Assembly (NCBI GenBank): GCA_012999515.1
Contig: JABEEB010000001.1
Location: 1,860,001 to 1,924,000 of the forward strand
Length of the DNA: 64,000 bases
Direction of reading: 5' to 3'
From: Salifodinibacter halophilus
Lineage (GTDB): Bacteria; Pseudomonadota; Gammaproteobacteria; Nevskiales; Salinisphaeraceae
Below the pieces are notes generated by a model, which was given only the letters and a program-made list of their open reading frames with translations, was not told the origin of the DNA and searched no databases. Within the stretch, counting starts at the first letter, position 1, and every line of letters begins with the position of its first letter. Position numbers and translations under genes: made by a program. This document shows, one piece after another, positions 48,641 to 57,020 of this stretch.

Positions 48641-48843
48641 AGCGATACCGTTCGGTGGACAGGCTGGGACGCTGGCGCGGGCGGCAGTTCGACCGGGGTG
48701 CCATGGGCCAGCACCGGGCCCTGGGCGGCCAGGCCGGGGTTGCGTTCGAGCGTATCCTCAACGACACCGGCGGTGGCCCCCAATGCGCGGAAGCACAGGG
48801 CGTCGACGGTTTCGCGTTGTTGCGCGCGGACGATGCGGCTCAT
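48631..48843 (-). CDS. X: tail protein gpX
   Basis: 70 residues with the LysM-like gpX pattern: SRIVRAQQRETVDALCFRAL, then VEDTLERNPGLAAQGPVLAH and GTPVELPP. P2 gpX is 67 residues and needed for tail assembly. The start overlaps the L stop by one base. Confidence 0.9.
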   Translation of the reverse strand: MSRIVRAQQRETVDALCFRALGATAGVVEDTLERNPGLAAQGPVLAHGTPVELPPAPASQPVHRTVSLWD

Positions 48844-49307
48844 TAAATCAGCTCCACGGTGCTGTGGGTGCGGTCCGTTATCTCGGCGATCGCCCAGCGT
48901 GCGGCGCGGCGGTAGTCGTCGGCCGCATCGGTCTTGGCCTGGCCCATATCATCACCGGCCTGTGTGGCGCTGATCTCGCGGTAGCGCTCGAGCAGGTCGG
49001 CATGGGCCGCGGCTGCGACCGCGCGGCGGTAGAGCGTGGTGTGGTGGCCGGTGGTCTGCCAGGGGGCGACCGGCACGCTGTCGATGGTGGCGTGGCCGGC
49101 AGCGACTTGGTCTGCCTGCCAGTCGGCGAGCTGGCGGTTGGTATCGGCGATCGCGGCCGTTAGTGCGGCGACTAGCCGTGCGCCCGTGACGGCTTCGCTC
49201 AGCCGCTCGGTGGCGCGCACGTCGGCCGGGTCGATCGACGGCCAAAAGCCGTTGTTGTCGATCGGGCTGGCGGTGCCGGCTGTGTTGTCGGCGGCGACCA
49301 GGCTCAT
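48843..49307 (-). CDS. L: head completion protein gpL
   Basis: 154 residues from MSLVAADNTAGTASPIDNNG, P2 gpL family: NNGFWPSIDPADVRATERLS, TVQRLxxAL-like TGARLVAALTAAIADTNRQL and a helical end with LLERYREISATQAGD. It seals filled heads before tail joining. GTG 49316 is an alternative start. Confidence 0.88.
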   Translation of the reverse strand: MSLVAADNTAGTASPIDNNGFWPSIDPADVRATERLSEAVTGARLVAALTAAIADTNRQLADWQADQVAAGHATIDSVPVAPWQTTGHHTTLYRRAVAAAAHADLLERYREISATQAGDDMGQAKTDAADDYRRAARWAIAEITDRTHSTVELI

Positions 49308-49316
49308 GCTGTGCAC

Positions 49317-49430
49317 CGAGGAACGGGGGTGGGCGCTCGGCCGGACGGGCAGGAGATGGACCCGATGGCCGTGCGCGCCCCCGTGGTGTCGCGGTGCGAC
49401 TCGGTTGCGGCGGCGCGCTGGATCGTCCGA
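49317..49430. other. short gap between L and M
   Basis: 114 bp with no gene. It contains GTGTCGC-GGTGCGAC, a shortened relative of the Ogr-like dyad, which may be a decayed or chance copy. Confidence 0.3.
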
Positions 49431-50117
49431 TCAGTCACGGTCGCCGTCGCTTTTGTTGATCCGGCGCGTGAGCTGCTCGATGGCTTTCTTCACGCCGGCG
49501 TGTTCGTTGAGCTCGCGGGCGCGTTCGAGATGCTCGAGCGCGGCGTCGTCTTCGCCGAGCGCGCGGCGCGCGGTGCCGCGGGCTTTTTCTAGCTTGGCGC
49601 GGATGGGGTCGTGGATGTCGGCACCCGCGGTTAGCGTGTGGGCCGTGTCGGCGTTGTGGGCCAGGGTGGCCGTCGCCTGTTGGTCGTCGCCGTCGGGGTC
49701 AATGCGCTGCAGTACTTCATCGGCCGTTTGTTCGGCGATGATGGCGGGCGCGTCGCGCTGGTACTGGTCCGGCGCTTCGATACCGTGGCGGATGATGTAG
49801 GCCGCGATGGCCAGGGCGTAGTCGAGTTGGCCGACGTCGAATGCCCAGACCATGATGTTGGCGATGACGTCGTCCTGCCCGCCGGCGTCAGCCTCCAGCA
49901 CGCCCGCCACGTAGGTGGTGAATTCGGGCAGGATTTCGTCGCGCTTGGCCGCCACTTTGGATTCGACCGATTTGATCCGTTTCAGCCGTTGGCGGGCTTG
50001 CCAGAGGGCGTGTTGCATCAGCTGGTATTGGTCCGAGGCGGCACTCGCCGCCGGACCGGTGTCGGCCGACTGGGCGGCGAGGGCGCGTTGTTTGTGACGT
50101 CGGGCCGGGGTGCTCAT
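49431..50117 (-). CDS. M: terminase small subunit gpM
   Basis: 228 residues from MSTPARRHKQRALAAQSADT, P2 gpM family: QARQRLKRIKSVESKVAAKR, LPEFTTYVAGVLEADAGGQD and NIMVWAFDVGQLDYALAIAA. It recognises cos and cuts it together with gpP. The C-terminal part has tetratricopeptide-like helices (DDAALEHLERARELNEHAGV). The start 6 bp below the N stop favours ATG 50117. Confidence 0.9.
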   Translation of the reverse strand: MSTPARRHKQRALAAQSADTGPAASAASDQYQLMQHALWQARQRLKRIKSVESKVAAKRDEILPEFTTYVAGVLEADAGGQDDVIANIMVWAFDVGQLDYALAIAAYIIRHGIEAPDQYQRDAPAIIAEQTADEVLQRIDPDGDDQQATATLAHNADTAHTLTAGADIHDPIRAKLEKARGTARRALGEDDAALEHLERARELNEHAGVKKAIEQLTRRINKSDGDRD

Positions 50118-50121
50118 GGCT

Positions 50122-51147
50122 TCATGCGCTGCTGGACGAGCCGCTGGCATCGATGTTTTCGATCAGGCAACCGAACCCATAGTCCTCGACCACGTAGGCG
50201 TCGTTGGACGATTCGTAATTCTCGATGCGGCTGCGCTTCGGCTCGTCGACCACGCGCCGGCGGCGCGAGCCGAGCTGGTAGTACAGCGACAGGTTCTCCA
50301 TCGAGGTGATCATGATGCTGTTCGCCGGGAAGTACGGCACGCCCATGGCCGGGTAGCCACCGAGCCGCTTGGTGGACATGATGATGTCCAGGGCGTTGCG
50401 CTCGGTCGGTTGATTCGTGCTGTCGATGAGCTGGAAATATTTGTCATCGAGCAATGTGCGGCTGCACATCACGACCAGGTCCGGCGATTCACGGAACCAG
50501 GGGTCGATCAAGTTGTGGGCTGCATCAAATACCAGGGCGTCGAGGTTGGCGTAGTCGGCGTCACTGTCCCCGACGGTGATCGTGCCGGCCGTGGCGCCGC
50601 CGGTCATGACGTTATCGGGCCGGTTGCTGCGGTATTGCTGCAACCAGCCGATGTTGACGTCCTCCAATAGCGGGCTTGAAACACGATCGGTCTCGGTGGC
50701 GGCCGAAGTGCCGTTCAACCCGATCATGATGCGGTCCAGCGCCTGTTGGCGAACAATGGCGTCGCGGATCATTGTCTGAAAATTGGGGAATTTGGCCCAG
50801 GCGTCGAGCTTGGCCCACGGGATGAAGGTGTCGAACTCGGTGGGCCGAGCTTCGTATTCGCTGCCGTCCATCGACGTCATATCGCGCGGTGTGCGGTCGT
50901 TGGCGGTGACGTCGGTTCGACCGGCGATGGGCCCGGTCGACGACAGCATCAACTTTTGCCCCTTGAGCTCATCGACGCCCATGACGTTGACCATCTGCAG
51001 CAGCGCCGAGGATTCCTGGATTTTTTGTTCGAGCGTCTGCTGCACGCTCGGCGTGACGCTAAATTGGTCGGCGGCGTTGGTCACGTCCGACAGGCGGGCG
51101 ATCTGGTGGAGGTAGCGATTGAAGGCGGTGCGGGTGTCGTTACGCAT
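50122..51147 (-). CDS. N: major capsid protein gpN
   Basis: 341 residues, P2 gpN family. The N-terminal RTAFNRYLHQIARLSDV, the segment FSVTPSVQQTLEQKIQESSA, FQTMIRDAIVRQQALDRIMI and RVYYxRxxA-like ENLSLYYQLGSRRRRV are in family order. P2 gpN is 357 residues and loses 31 on maturation. It is unrelated in detail to the HK97-like capsid of element 1. Confidence 0.93.
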   Translation of the reverse strand: MRNDTRTAFNRYLHQIARLSDVTNAADQFSVTPSVQQTLEQKIQESSALLQMVNVMGVDELKGQKLMLSSTGPIAGRTDVTANDRTPRDMTSMDGSEYEARPTEFDTFIPWAKLDAWAKFPNFQTMIRDAIVRQQALDRIMIGLNGTSAATETDRVSSPLLEDVNIGWLQQYRSNRPDNVMTGGATAGTITVGDSDADYANLDALVFDAAHNLIDPWFRESPDLVVMCSRTLLDDKYFQLIDSTNQPTERNALDIIMSTKRLGGYPAMGVPYFPANSIMITSMENLSLYYQLGSRRRRVVDEPKRSRIENYESSNDAYVVEDYGFGCLIENIDASGSSSSA

Positions 51148-51195
51148 GATTCTCTCGGTCTGTCGGGCGTGGGCGGTCGCGTGGCGGCTATTGGG

Positions 51196-52017
51196 CTAGC
51201 AGTCGGTCTCGGCGGCGCCGTTAGCGCTGCCCGTGCCGATGCGGTTGGGTTGGTCCGGGGCGTTGTCGAGCACGGCGTAGACCTCGTCGAGCTTGGTCTC
51301 GACCTGCGTGAGGCGGTCGGCATCGGGCATTTGCGCGACGCGGTCGGCGAGTTGGCGGTGTTCCTGCGCGAGTAGCGTGACGGTGGCCTCGACGTCGTCG
51401 CGAAGCTTCGATTGACCGGCCGCTTGGTCTTCGCCGCGCTTGAATAGACTGCGGACCTTCTCGGTCAGTGATGTTTTACTCTCGGCGGCGGCTGTGCCGG
51501 CCGTGTCGCCGAAATCAGCATCGGGTGTTTCGAAATCGCCGTCGGTTTCGGCGGCTGCGCTAAAGCTGTTGTCGGCTTTCTGCTTGCGGCCAGATAGTGG
51601 CGAGGAATCGCATTGGCCGGCCGAGAATTTGAGCATTTCGGTGCCGAGGCTGGCCGGCGTGTCGGTCACGCCGACGCCTACTAGGTATGCCCGGCCGCTG
51701 CCGGCGAAGTCGTGGTCGAGCTCCATCGACGTGAAAATTTTCTGGCGATTTTTGTTCATCGCCTTGAGTTGGTCGGTGGGATCGAGGTCGGCGTAGAGCT
51801 CGAGTTTGCCGTCGGCGTTGTCGCGCGTTTTTAGCGCGTTGACGTCGCCGAGTGCGGGGAACGGGCCGTCGGCGAACATACCGCGCATGTGCTCCATCCA
51901 GATCCGTGCGCTGTAAACGCTCGGGTCATAGTCCTCGGCGGCCTGGGTCAGCCAGTCGCGGGTGATGGTGCGGCCGTCGGTGGTGTTGCCTTCGGTGGCG
52001 ATGCGCTTGTAGGCCAT
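51196..52017 (-). CDS. O: capsid scaffold / protease gpO
   Basis: 273 residues from MAYKRIATEGNTTDGRTITR, P2 gpO family. The N-terminal protease half shows ARIWMEHMRGMFADGPFPAL (with WxxHxR-like histidine), LYADLDPTDQL and FTSMELDHDF. The C-terminal half is the helical scaffold: TVTLLAQEHRQLADRVAQMP, ADRLTQVETKLDEVYAVLDN. It directs gpN assembly and cleaves N, O and L. ATG 52017 is chosen as the family start. Confidence 0.92.
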   Translation of the reverse strand: MAYKRIATEGNTTDGRTITRDWLTQAAEDYDPSVYSARIWMEHMRGMFADGPFPALGDVNALKTRDNADGKLELYADLDPTDQLKAMNKNRQKIFTSMELDHDFAGSGRAYLVGVGVTDTPASLGTEMLKFSAGQCDSSPLSGRKQKADNSFSAAAETDGDFETPDADFGDTAGTAAAESKTSLTEKVRSLFKRGEDQAAGQSKLRDDVEATVTLLAQEHRQLADRVAQMPDADRLTQVETKLDEVYAVLDNAPDQPNRIGTGSANGAAETDC

Positions 52018-52103
52018 GGCGGTTCCGTGTCGATGTGCGAGCGTATGTCGGGCGCTTGTTGCCAGATTCGGCTGTCGCGCGCGGTGTCTCAATGGGTGCG
52101 TGG

Positions 52104-52123
52104 TGTCGCGTCGGGGTGCGACA
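52104..52123. promoter_or_regulatory. candidate Ogr site between the divergent O and P operons
   Basis: TGTCGC-N8-GCGACA, centred 56 bp before the P start and about 96 bp before the O start. Perfect arms. Together with the sites at 39414 and 45925 it forms a set of three dyads with identical spacing, one at each P2-type late promoter region. Confidence 0.7.
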
Positions 52124-52169
52124 CGCCGGGCGTGAATGCACGCACGCGCCGGGGCTGGATCATGGCCGC

Positions 52170-53945
52170 ATGAAGATGCCGGACCATGTCAGCTCGCCGC
52201 GCGTATTTGCTCGCCATTTGTATTGGCAGGGCTGGCGCGTGGCGCGTATTGCTGAGGTGGTCGAGACGAATTACCAGACGATCAATAGCTGGAAAAAGCG
52301 CGATAAATGGGACGACGCGAACCCGCTCGAGCGCGTCGAGGGCGCGCTCGAGGCACGCTATGTGCAATTGATCGTCAAAGAGGCCAAAGAGGGCCGTGAC
52401 TTCAAAGAGCTCGATCTGCTGGGCCGCCAACTCGAACGCGTAGCGCGGATCGAGAAATATCAGGCCAGTGGCCGCGAGGCGGATTTAAACCCGGCGCAGG
52501 CCAATGGCGCCCAGGCGTCGGCGCGATCCAAATCGAAAAAGGTCAAAAACGCGCTGACCGACGAGCAGATCCGTGCGGTGTCGGAGGCGTTCTGGCACTC
52601 GCTATTCGAGTACCAGCGGACGTGGTATCGCGCCGGGATCGAGCAGCGCATCCGCAATATTCTGAAATCACGCCAAATCGGGGCGACCTGGTATTTCGCG
52701 CGTGAGGCGATCGTCGATGCGCTGGAGACTGGGCGCAATAAGATTTTCGTGTCGGCCTCCAAAGCACAGGCGCATATTTTTCGCGCGTATATCGTGGCGT
52801 TTGTGCACGAGGTGACCGGCGTGGAGCTGACCGGCGAGCCGATGATCCTGGCTAATGGGGCCGAGCTGCATTTCCTGGGCACGAACTCGAAGACCGCACA
52901 GGGGTATCACGGCGACGTCTATGTCGATGAGTATTTTTGGATCGGCCGGTTTCAAGAGTTTCGCAAGGTCGTGTCCGGCATGGCGATGCACAAGCAATGG
53001 CGCCAGACCTATTTTTCGACGCCATCGTCGATCGCGCACGAGGCCTATCCATTCTGGTCCGGCGAGCTTTTTAACCGCCGGCGGCCGGCTGATGAGCGCA
53101 CCACGATAGACACGTCGCACGAGGCATTAGCCGGCGGCCAATTGTGTGCGGACGGCCATTGGCGCCAAATCGTCAACGTTTACGACGCGGTGGCTGGTGG
53201 CTGCGACCTTTTCGATATCGAGCAGCTCAAGCTCGAGTATTCGGCCGACGAATTCGACAACTTATTGATGTGCCAGTTTGTCGACGATTCGCAGAGCGCG
53301 TTCCCGCTGTCCGAGATGGAACGCTGTCTGGTCGATAGCTGGGTGGCCTGGGACGATTTCAAGCCGTTCGCACCGCGGCCGCTGGGCGATGAACCGGTCT
53401 GGTTCGGCTACGACCCGGGCGGCGAATCCGAAGACGGCGACGGCGCGGGCCTGGCGATCGTCGCACCGGCGGCCGAGGCCGGGGGCGTCCACCGAGTAGT
53501 CGAGCGCCATCGGCTCAAGGGCCGCGACTACGAGAGCCAGGCTGAATTCATCCGCGAATGCACACGCCGCTATGACGTTACGCATATCGGTATCGACAAC
53601 AACGGTATGGGCGAAGGCGTGGCACAGATCGTCGAGAAATGGTTCCCGACGTTGACACGCTATCGCTACACGCCGGAGACGAAATCGCAGATGGTGATGC
53701 AGGCGCAGCAAATGATGCGCCGTGGCCGGCTCGCCTTCGATGCGGGCTGGTCGGATCTAGCTGGGTCGTTTATGGCGATCAAACGAGTGCCGACGGCCAG
53801 CGGTCGGCAATTGACCTATCAAGCCTCCCGCGCGGGCGATACCGGCCATGCCGAGTTGGCGTGGGCGGTGATGCACGCACTACATAACGAACCGATCGAC
53901 GGCTCGCCGGCACATACCGGCAGCGTAATGGAGATTACCGAATGA
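52170..53945 (+). CDS. P: terminase large subunit gpP
   Basis: About 591 residues. The N-terminal helix-turn-helix (VFARHLYWQGWRVARIAEVV, ETNYQTINSWKKRDKW) is typical of P2 gpP. The ATPase has ILKSRQIGATWYFAREAI (Q-type Walker A) and VYVDEYFWIGRF (Walker B). The nuclease part has WFGYDPGGESEDGD and HIGIDNNGMGEGVA. The stop overlaps the Q start by 4 bp. The plus-strand direction, opposite to O, is as in P2. Confidence 0.93.
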   Translation: MKMPDHVSSPRVFARHLYWQGWRVARIAEVVETNYQTINSWKKRDKWDDANPLERVEGALEARYVQLIVKEAKEGRDFKELDLLGRQLERVARIEKYQASGREADLNPAQANGAQASARSKSKKVKNALTDEQIRAVSEAFWHSLFEYQRTWYRAGIEQRIRNILKSRQIGATWYFAREAIVDALETGRNKIFVSASKAQAHIFRAYIVAFVHEVTGVELTGEPMILANGAELHFLGTNSKTAQGYHGDVYVDEYFWIGRFQEFRKVVSGMAMHKQWRQTYFSTPSSIAHEAYPFWSGELFNRRRPADERTTIDTSHEALAGGQLCADGHWRQIVNVYDAVAGGCDLFDIEQLKLEYSADEFDNLLMCQFVDDSQSAFPLSEMERCLVDSWVAWDDFKPFAPRPLGDEPVWFGYDPGGESEDGDGAGLAIVAPAAEAGGVHRVVERHRLKGRDYESQAEFIRECTRRYDVTHIGIDNNGMGEGVAQIVEKWFPTLTRYRYTPETKSQMVMQAQQMMRRGRLAFDAGWSDLAGSFMAIKRVPTASGRQLTYQASRAGDTGHAELAWAVMHALHNEPIDGSPAHTGSVMEITE

Positions 53946-54958
53946 CCGAATTAGCCGACACGTCCACGTCGCAGAGCATGGACGCATTCTCGTTTGGCGA
54001 CCCAGAGCCCGTGACCAGCCTGCGTGACATTGTCTACGAGGGCGTCTGGATGACCGGCAGCGAGTGGTATGAGCCGCCGGTGCCGTTTTCGGTGCTGGCT
54101 CAGAGCTATCGCGCGACTGCCCATCATGGCTCGGCGATCCAGGTAAAGCGCAACATCCTATCCTCGACATTCCGGCCGCACCCGAAGCTCTCGCGCCAGA
54201 CATTCCGCGGGCTCGCGCTGGACTATCTGATGTTCGGGAACGCCTACCTGGAGAACATCGTCAGCCGCACCGGCCGAAATCTCGGCTATCGGCGTCTGAT
54301 GGCTAAATATGTCCGCCGCGGCGGTCTGTATGCCGATCGCTACTGGTGGCTGCCGACCTACTGGGACCGCAGCGAATTGCCGTATGGACGTGTCGTGCAT
54401 TTCCTCGAGCCAGATGTCGACCAAGATATCTACGGGGTGCCCGATTACCTCGGCTCGCTGCAGTCGGTCTGGCTGAACGAATCAGCGACGCTGTTCCGGC
54501 GCCGCTATTACCTCAATGGCTCACACGCCGGCTTCATTCTCTATGTCAACGATCCCTCGCAGGACAGCAAGGACATTGACGCGATGCGGGATGCGCTGAA
54601 AAACAGCAAAGGGCCGGGGAATTTCCGCAACCTGTTTTTGTACAGCCCCAATGGCAAAAAAGACGGGGTGCAGGTGATTCCGATCAGCGAAGTCGCCGCC
54701 AAAGACGAGTTCTACAACATCAAAAACATCACCCGTGACGACCAGCTCGCTGGCCATCGCGTGCCCCCGGCCCTAATGGGCATCGTGCCCCAGAATACCG
54801 CCGGATTCGGCGACGTCGAAAAAGCCGCGCGCGCATTCGTGGTCAACGAGCTTCAGCCACTGCAAGAAGTCTTTTACCAGCTCAACGACATCGCCGGCGA
54901 GCAAATCGTCGAGTTCGACCCCTACGAGCTCGGGCGCCTGGCCGACCAGGCTGGCTAG
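53942..54958 (+). CDS. Q: portal protein gpQ
   Basis: 338 residues, P2 gpQ family: SFGDPEPVTSLRDIVYEGVW, WYEPPVPFSVLAQSYRATAH, DQDIYGVPDYLGSLQSVWLN and VPPALMGIVPQNTAGFGDVE. It makes the DNA entry ring of the P2-type head. It is the last gene before the non-coding right end with the cos-like sequence, again as in P2. Confidence 0.93.
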   Translation: MTELADTSTSQSMDAFSFGDPEPVTSLRDIVYEGVWMTGSEWYEPPVPFSVLAQSYRATAHHGSAIQVKRNILSSTFRPHPKLSRQTFRGLALDYLMFGNAYLENIVSRTGRNLGYRRLMAKYVRRGGLYADRYWWLPTYWDRSELPYGRVVHFLEPDVDQDIYGVPDYLGSLQSVWLNESATLFRRRYYLNGSHAGFILYVNDPSQDSKDIDAMRDALKNSKGPGNFRNLFLYSPNGKKDGVQVIPISEVAAKDEFYNIKNITRDDQLAGHRVPPALMGIVPQNTAGFGDVEKAARAFVVNELQPLQEVFYQLNDIAGEQIVEFDPYELGRLADQAG

Positions 54959-55056
54959 GCCGCCGACAACCACCCCGCAACACGCACCCCAAAGGCTAAC
55001 GCGCGCGACACAAGCCCCGTCGCGCCAGCCAACAGGCGGCTACCAACCCCAGAGCA

Positions 55057-55083
55057 GCGCAGTCGACACCTCGCCCCGCCTGC
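55057..55083 (-). other. candidate cos site
   Basis: Read on the minus strand: GCAGGCGGGGCGAGG, then TGTCGACTGCGC. This resembles the P2 cohesive end GGCGAGGCGGGGAAAGCAC and the TGCGC that follows it. It also has the same orientation and place relative to Q as in P2. The match is partial, so this is a candidate only. Confidence 0.5.
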
Positions 55084-55268
55084 GACACACAGAAGGTTAT
55101 TTTTTTGCAGCGCCACTCCTAGCCGCAGTCAGCCGTGCCAACAAACAGCTACGGCGATTAATTCGCTGTTTTTTATTCGAGTTGGCTATATAAGCTGAAC
55201 GGGGGATCGGCTCAGCGCCAGCTATGACAAAGGCAGCTAGCCAGAATTCGCTTTAGTCGCGGAAACAA

Positions 55269-55539
55269 GTAACAAAAGTGATGGATTGGCCAAATGGTAG
55301 ACAACTTGTTGTTTTTGAATTGATTATAGGTTTTTTAAAAAGGTAACAAAAAAGTGACAAAGAGTGATGCGAAAAGTAACAATCGTGTAACTATCTGATT
55401 ATAGGAAATAATATGTTTCTTATAAAAAAAGTAATGTTGTTACTTCCATGTTACTTTTTTGTCACTTTTGAATCATCATTAAAATGACATCCAAATCAGG
55501 GGCTTATGATTGAATATAGATAGTCATCACTTTTGTTAC
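55269..55539. repeat. AT-rich cluster of GTAACA/GTGACA repeats
   Basis: GTAACAAAAGTGATG at 55269-55283 is repeated perfectly in reverse at 55525-55539. Between them lie GTAACAAAAAAGTGACAA (55343-55360), AGTAACAATCGTGTAACT (from 55375) and, in reverse, GTTACTTTTTTGTCACTTTT (55450-55469). About nine GTRAC half-sites in 270 bp of AT-rich DNA suggest an iteron-type replication origin for the prophage primase/ATPase. Confidence 0.65.
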
Positions 55540-55652
55540 TGATTAGCCGTGGGTGAAGATATTCTGAACTTCGCGTGCGCTCTCCCGAGCGCGTGCGCCG
55601 ATCAGTCTCGACTCTTGGCCAGACTCAGAAGGCCAAATGATGCCGCGTATGA

Positions 55653-55670
55653 GTCCCAATCGAGTCCCAG
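55653..55670. repeat. 18-bp repeat near the right end of element 2
   Basis: GTCCCAATCGAGTCCCAG, identical to 21914-21931. On the minus strand the surrounding frame reads IWDSIGTHTRHHLAF then stop, close to the C-terminus of the element 2 integrase (DWDSIGTHNGQ). Either an arm-type site or the stub of a related integrase gene. Its distance to the tRNA core (43 bp) equals that of the related sequence at 11493-11502. Confidence 0.6.
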
Positions 55671-55712
55671 ATGCAGTGGCTCAGCTGTTGGCGCTGCGTA
55701 AGTTATTGATTT

Positions 55713-55787
55713 TGGTGGGCGGTGCTGGGCTCGAACCAGCGACTCCTGCCGTGTGAAGGCAGTGCTCTACCGCTGAGCTAACCGCCC
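55713..55787 (-). tRNA. tRNA-Val (anticodon CAC)
   Basis: 75 nt including an encoded CCA. On the minus strand the acceptor is GGGCGGT/ACCGCCC, the D stem GCTC/GAGC, the anticodon stem CTGCC/GGCAG around TTCACAC, and the T stem GCTGG/CCAGC around TTCGAGC. The anticodon CAC reads GTG (Val). The 3' part is the integration target of both elements and is restored by the element end, so the gene stays intact. Confidence 0.95.
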
Positions 55788-55892
55788 GCGCCGCATCAAG
55801 TTTAGGGCCGGCCCCGAGCTGGGTCAATTATGTAGCGAACGTGTTTGCCGGAACTGCTAAGCTCCCTGACACTAAAAAATAAGCGTTTAACA

Positions 55893-56972
55893 ATGCAGTT
55901 TATCGACTTGACGGCGCAGAAAGCGCGTATCCAGGACGAGCTTAATGAGCGGCTAGCGCAGGTGTTCGACCACCAGCGGTTCATTATGGGCCCGGAGGTT
56001 GCTGAGCTGGAAACGCGGTTGGCGGCGTATGTCGGGGTCGATCACTGTGTTAGTGCATCGAGTGGTACCGACGCATTGCAGCTGGCGTTGATGGCTCTCG
56101 AACTCGGGCCGGGTGATGAAGTCATAACAACGCCTTTTACGTTCGTAGCGACGGCCGAGGCGATCCGGTTGACGGGCGCAACGCCTGTGTTTGTCGACGT
56201 TGATGTCGAGACATTCAATATCGATCCGGCGCAAGTCGAAGCACATATCACCGAGCGAACGCGCGCGGTTTTGCCGGTTGGCCTGTTCGGTCAGACGCCG
56301 GCGATGGACGCGATCAACGAGATCGCGGCGCGCTTTCGGTTGTCGGTGATCGAGGATGCGGCGCAAAGTTTCGGTGCACGCCATGGCGGTAACGCGTCCT
56401 GTGGTCTATCGTCCCTCGGGGTAACGTCATTCTTCCCGGCCAAGCCACTCGGATGCTACGGCGACGGTGGCGCAGTGTTTACGCAGGATCCCGATCTGGC
56501 ACAGCGACTTCAGGCGCTGCGCAATCATGGCCAGGAGCGCCCCTATCATTATGATCGAGTCGGTATGAATGCGCGACTCGATACTGTGCAGGCCGCCGTG
56601 CTGCTGGCCAAGCTATCGGTGTTCGATGACGAAGTTGCAGCGCGACAGCGTGTTGCTCGTCGCTACGACGAGCGCCTGGGCGATATCGTGTCGGTACCAA
56701 CGCTTGCCACGCGCTGTGAGTCGGTCTTTGCGCAGTACACCGTCAAACTTGCCGAGCGCGACAGGGTCGCGCATGAATTAAAGCAAGCGGATATTCCCAC
56801 CGCTGTCTATTATCCGGTTCCGCTCAATCGTCAGCTGCCTTATCTGTCTGATGATGCGACGCCGAATTCCGATTATCTCGCGGCGCGGGTGCTGTCGTTA
56901 CCGATGCATCCCTATCTGACCGAGTCCGAGCAGGATCGTGTTTGCAGCGCATTACGTGCGACTGTTGTTTGA
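55893..56972 (+). CDS. DegT/DnrJ/EryC1-family sugar aminotransferase
   Basis: 359 residues from MQFIDLTAQKARIQDELNER. PLP enzyme that aminates keto-sugar nucleotides for surface polysaccharides. Conserved blocks: VSASSGTDALQLALMALEL, GDEVITTPFTFVATAEAI, VIEDAAQSFGARHGG and the PLP lysine in TSFFPAKPLGCYGDGGA. It is closest in plan to WbpE/WlbC-type enzymes that act on UDP-2-acetamido-3-oxo-glucuronate, but the substrate cannot be fixed. A downstream UDP-glucose dehydrogenase gene fits a surface sugar context. Confidence 0.88.
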   Translation: MQFIDLTAQKARIQDELNERLAQVFDHQRFIMGPEVAELETRLAAYVGVDHCVSASSGTDALQLALMALELGPGDEVITTPFTFVATAEAIRLTGATPVFVDVDVETFNIDPAQVEAHITERTRAVLPVGLFGQTPAMDAINEIAARFRLSVIEDAAQSFGARHGGNASCGLSSLGVTSFFPAKPLGCYGDGGAVFTQDPDLAQRLQALRNHGQERPYHYDRVGMNARLDTVQAAVLLAKLSVFDDEVAARQRVARRYDERLGDIVSVPTLATRCESVFAQYTVKLAERDRVAHELKQADIPTAVYYPVPLNRQLPYLSDDATPNSDYLAARVLSLPMHPYLTESEQDRVCSALRATVV

Positions 56973-57020
56973 ATCGATGGTTTTAAATCTGATGTAAAAC
57001 CGCTATAATAGACGTTTATC

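Larger units (their letters stand above)
21763..55712 (-). mobile_element. P2-like prophage with a DGR (element 2)
   Basis: About 34 kb between two tRNA-Val cores, close to the 33-34 kb of P2. All P2 head, tail and lysis functions can be assigned in P2 order on the minus strand, with P and Q on the plus strand. It has its own integrase, repressor, replication protein and Ogr-like activator. It departs from P2 in three ways: no gene A rolling-circle initiator but a toprim/ATPase protein, a diversity-generating retroelement between FI and H, and a helicase/methyltransferase cassette. No obvious frameshift or deletion is seen, so it may be functional. Confidence 0.9.
54959..55712. other. non-coding right end of the prophage
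   Basis: About 750 bp with no credible gene. The first ~120 bp are GC-rich and hold the cos-like sequence. From about 55090 to 55550 it is AT-rich, with many GTAACA/GTGACA half-sites. Then comes an 18-bp copy of a sequence found in the 3' end of int, and finally the tRNA core. In the circular phage genome this region joins the int end. Confidence 0.8.

Noticed and set aside
47837-48973. 378-codon plus-strand frame
   Set aside because: Antisense of the endolysin and gpX genes, which are clear family members on the minus strand.
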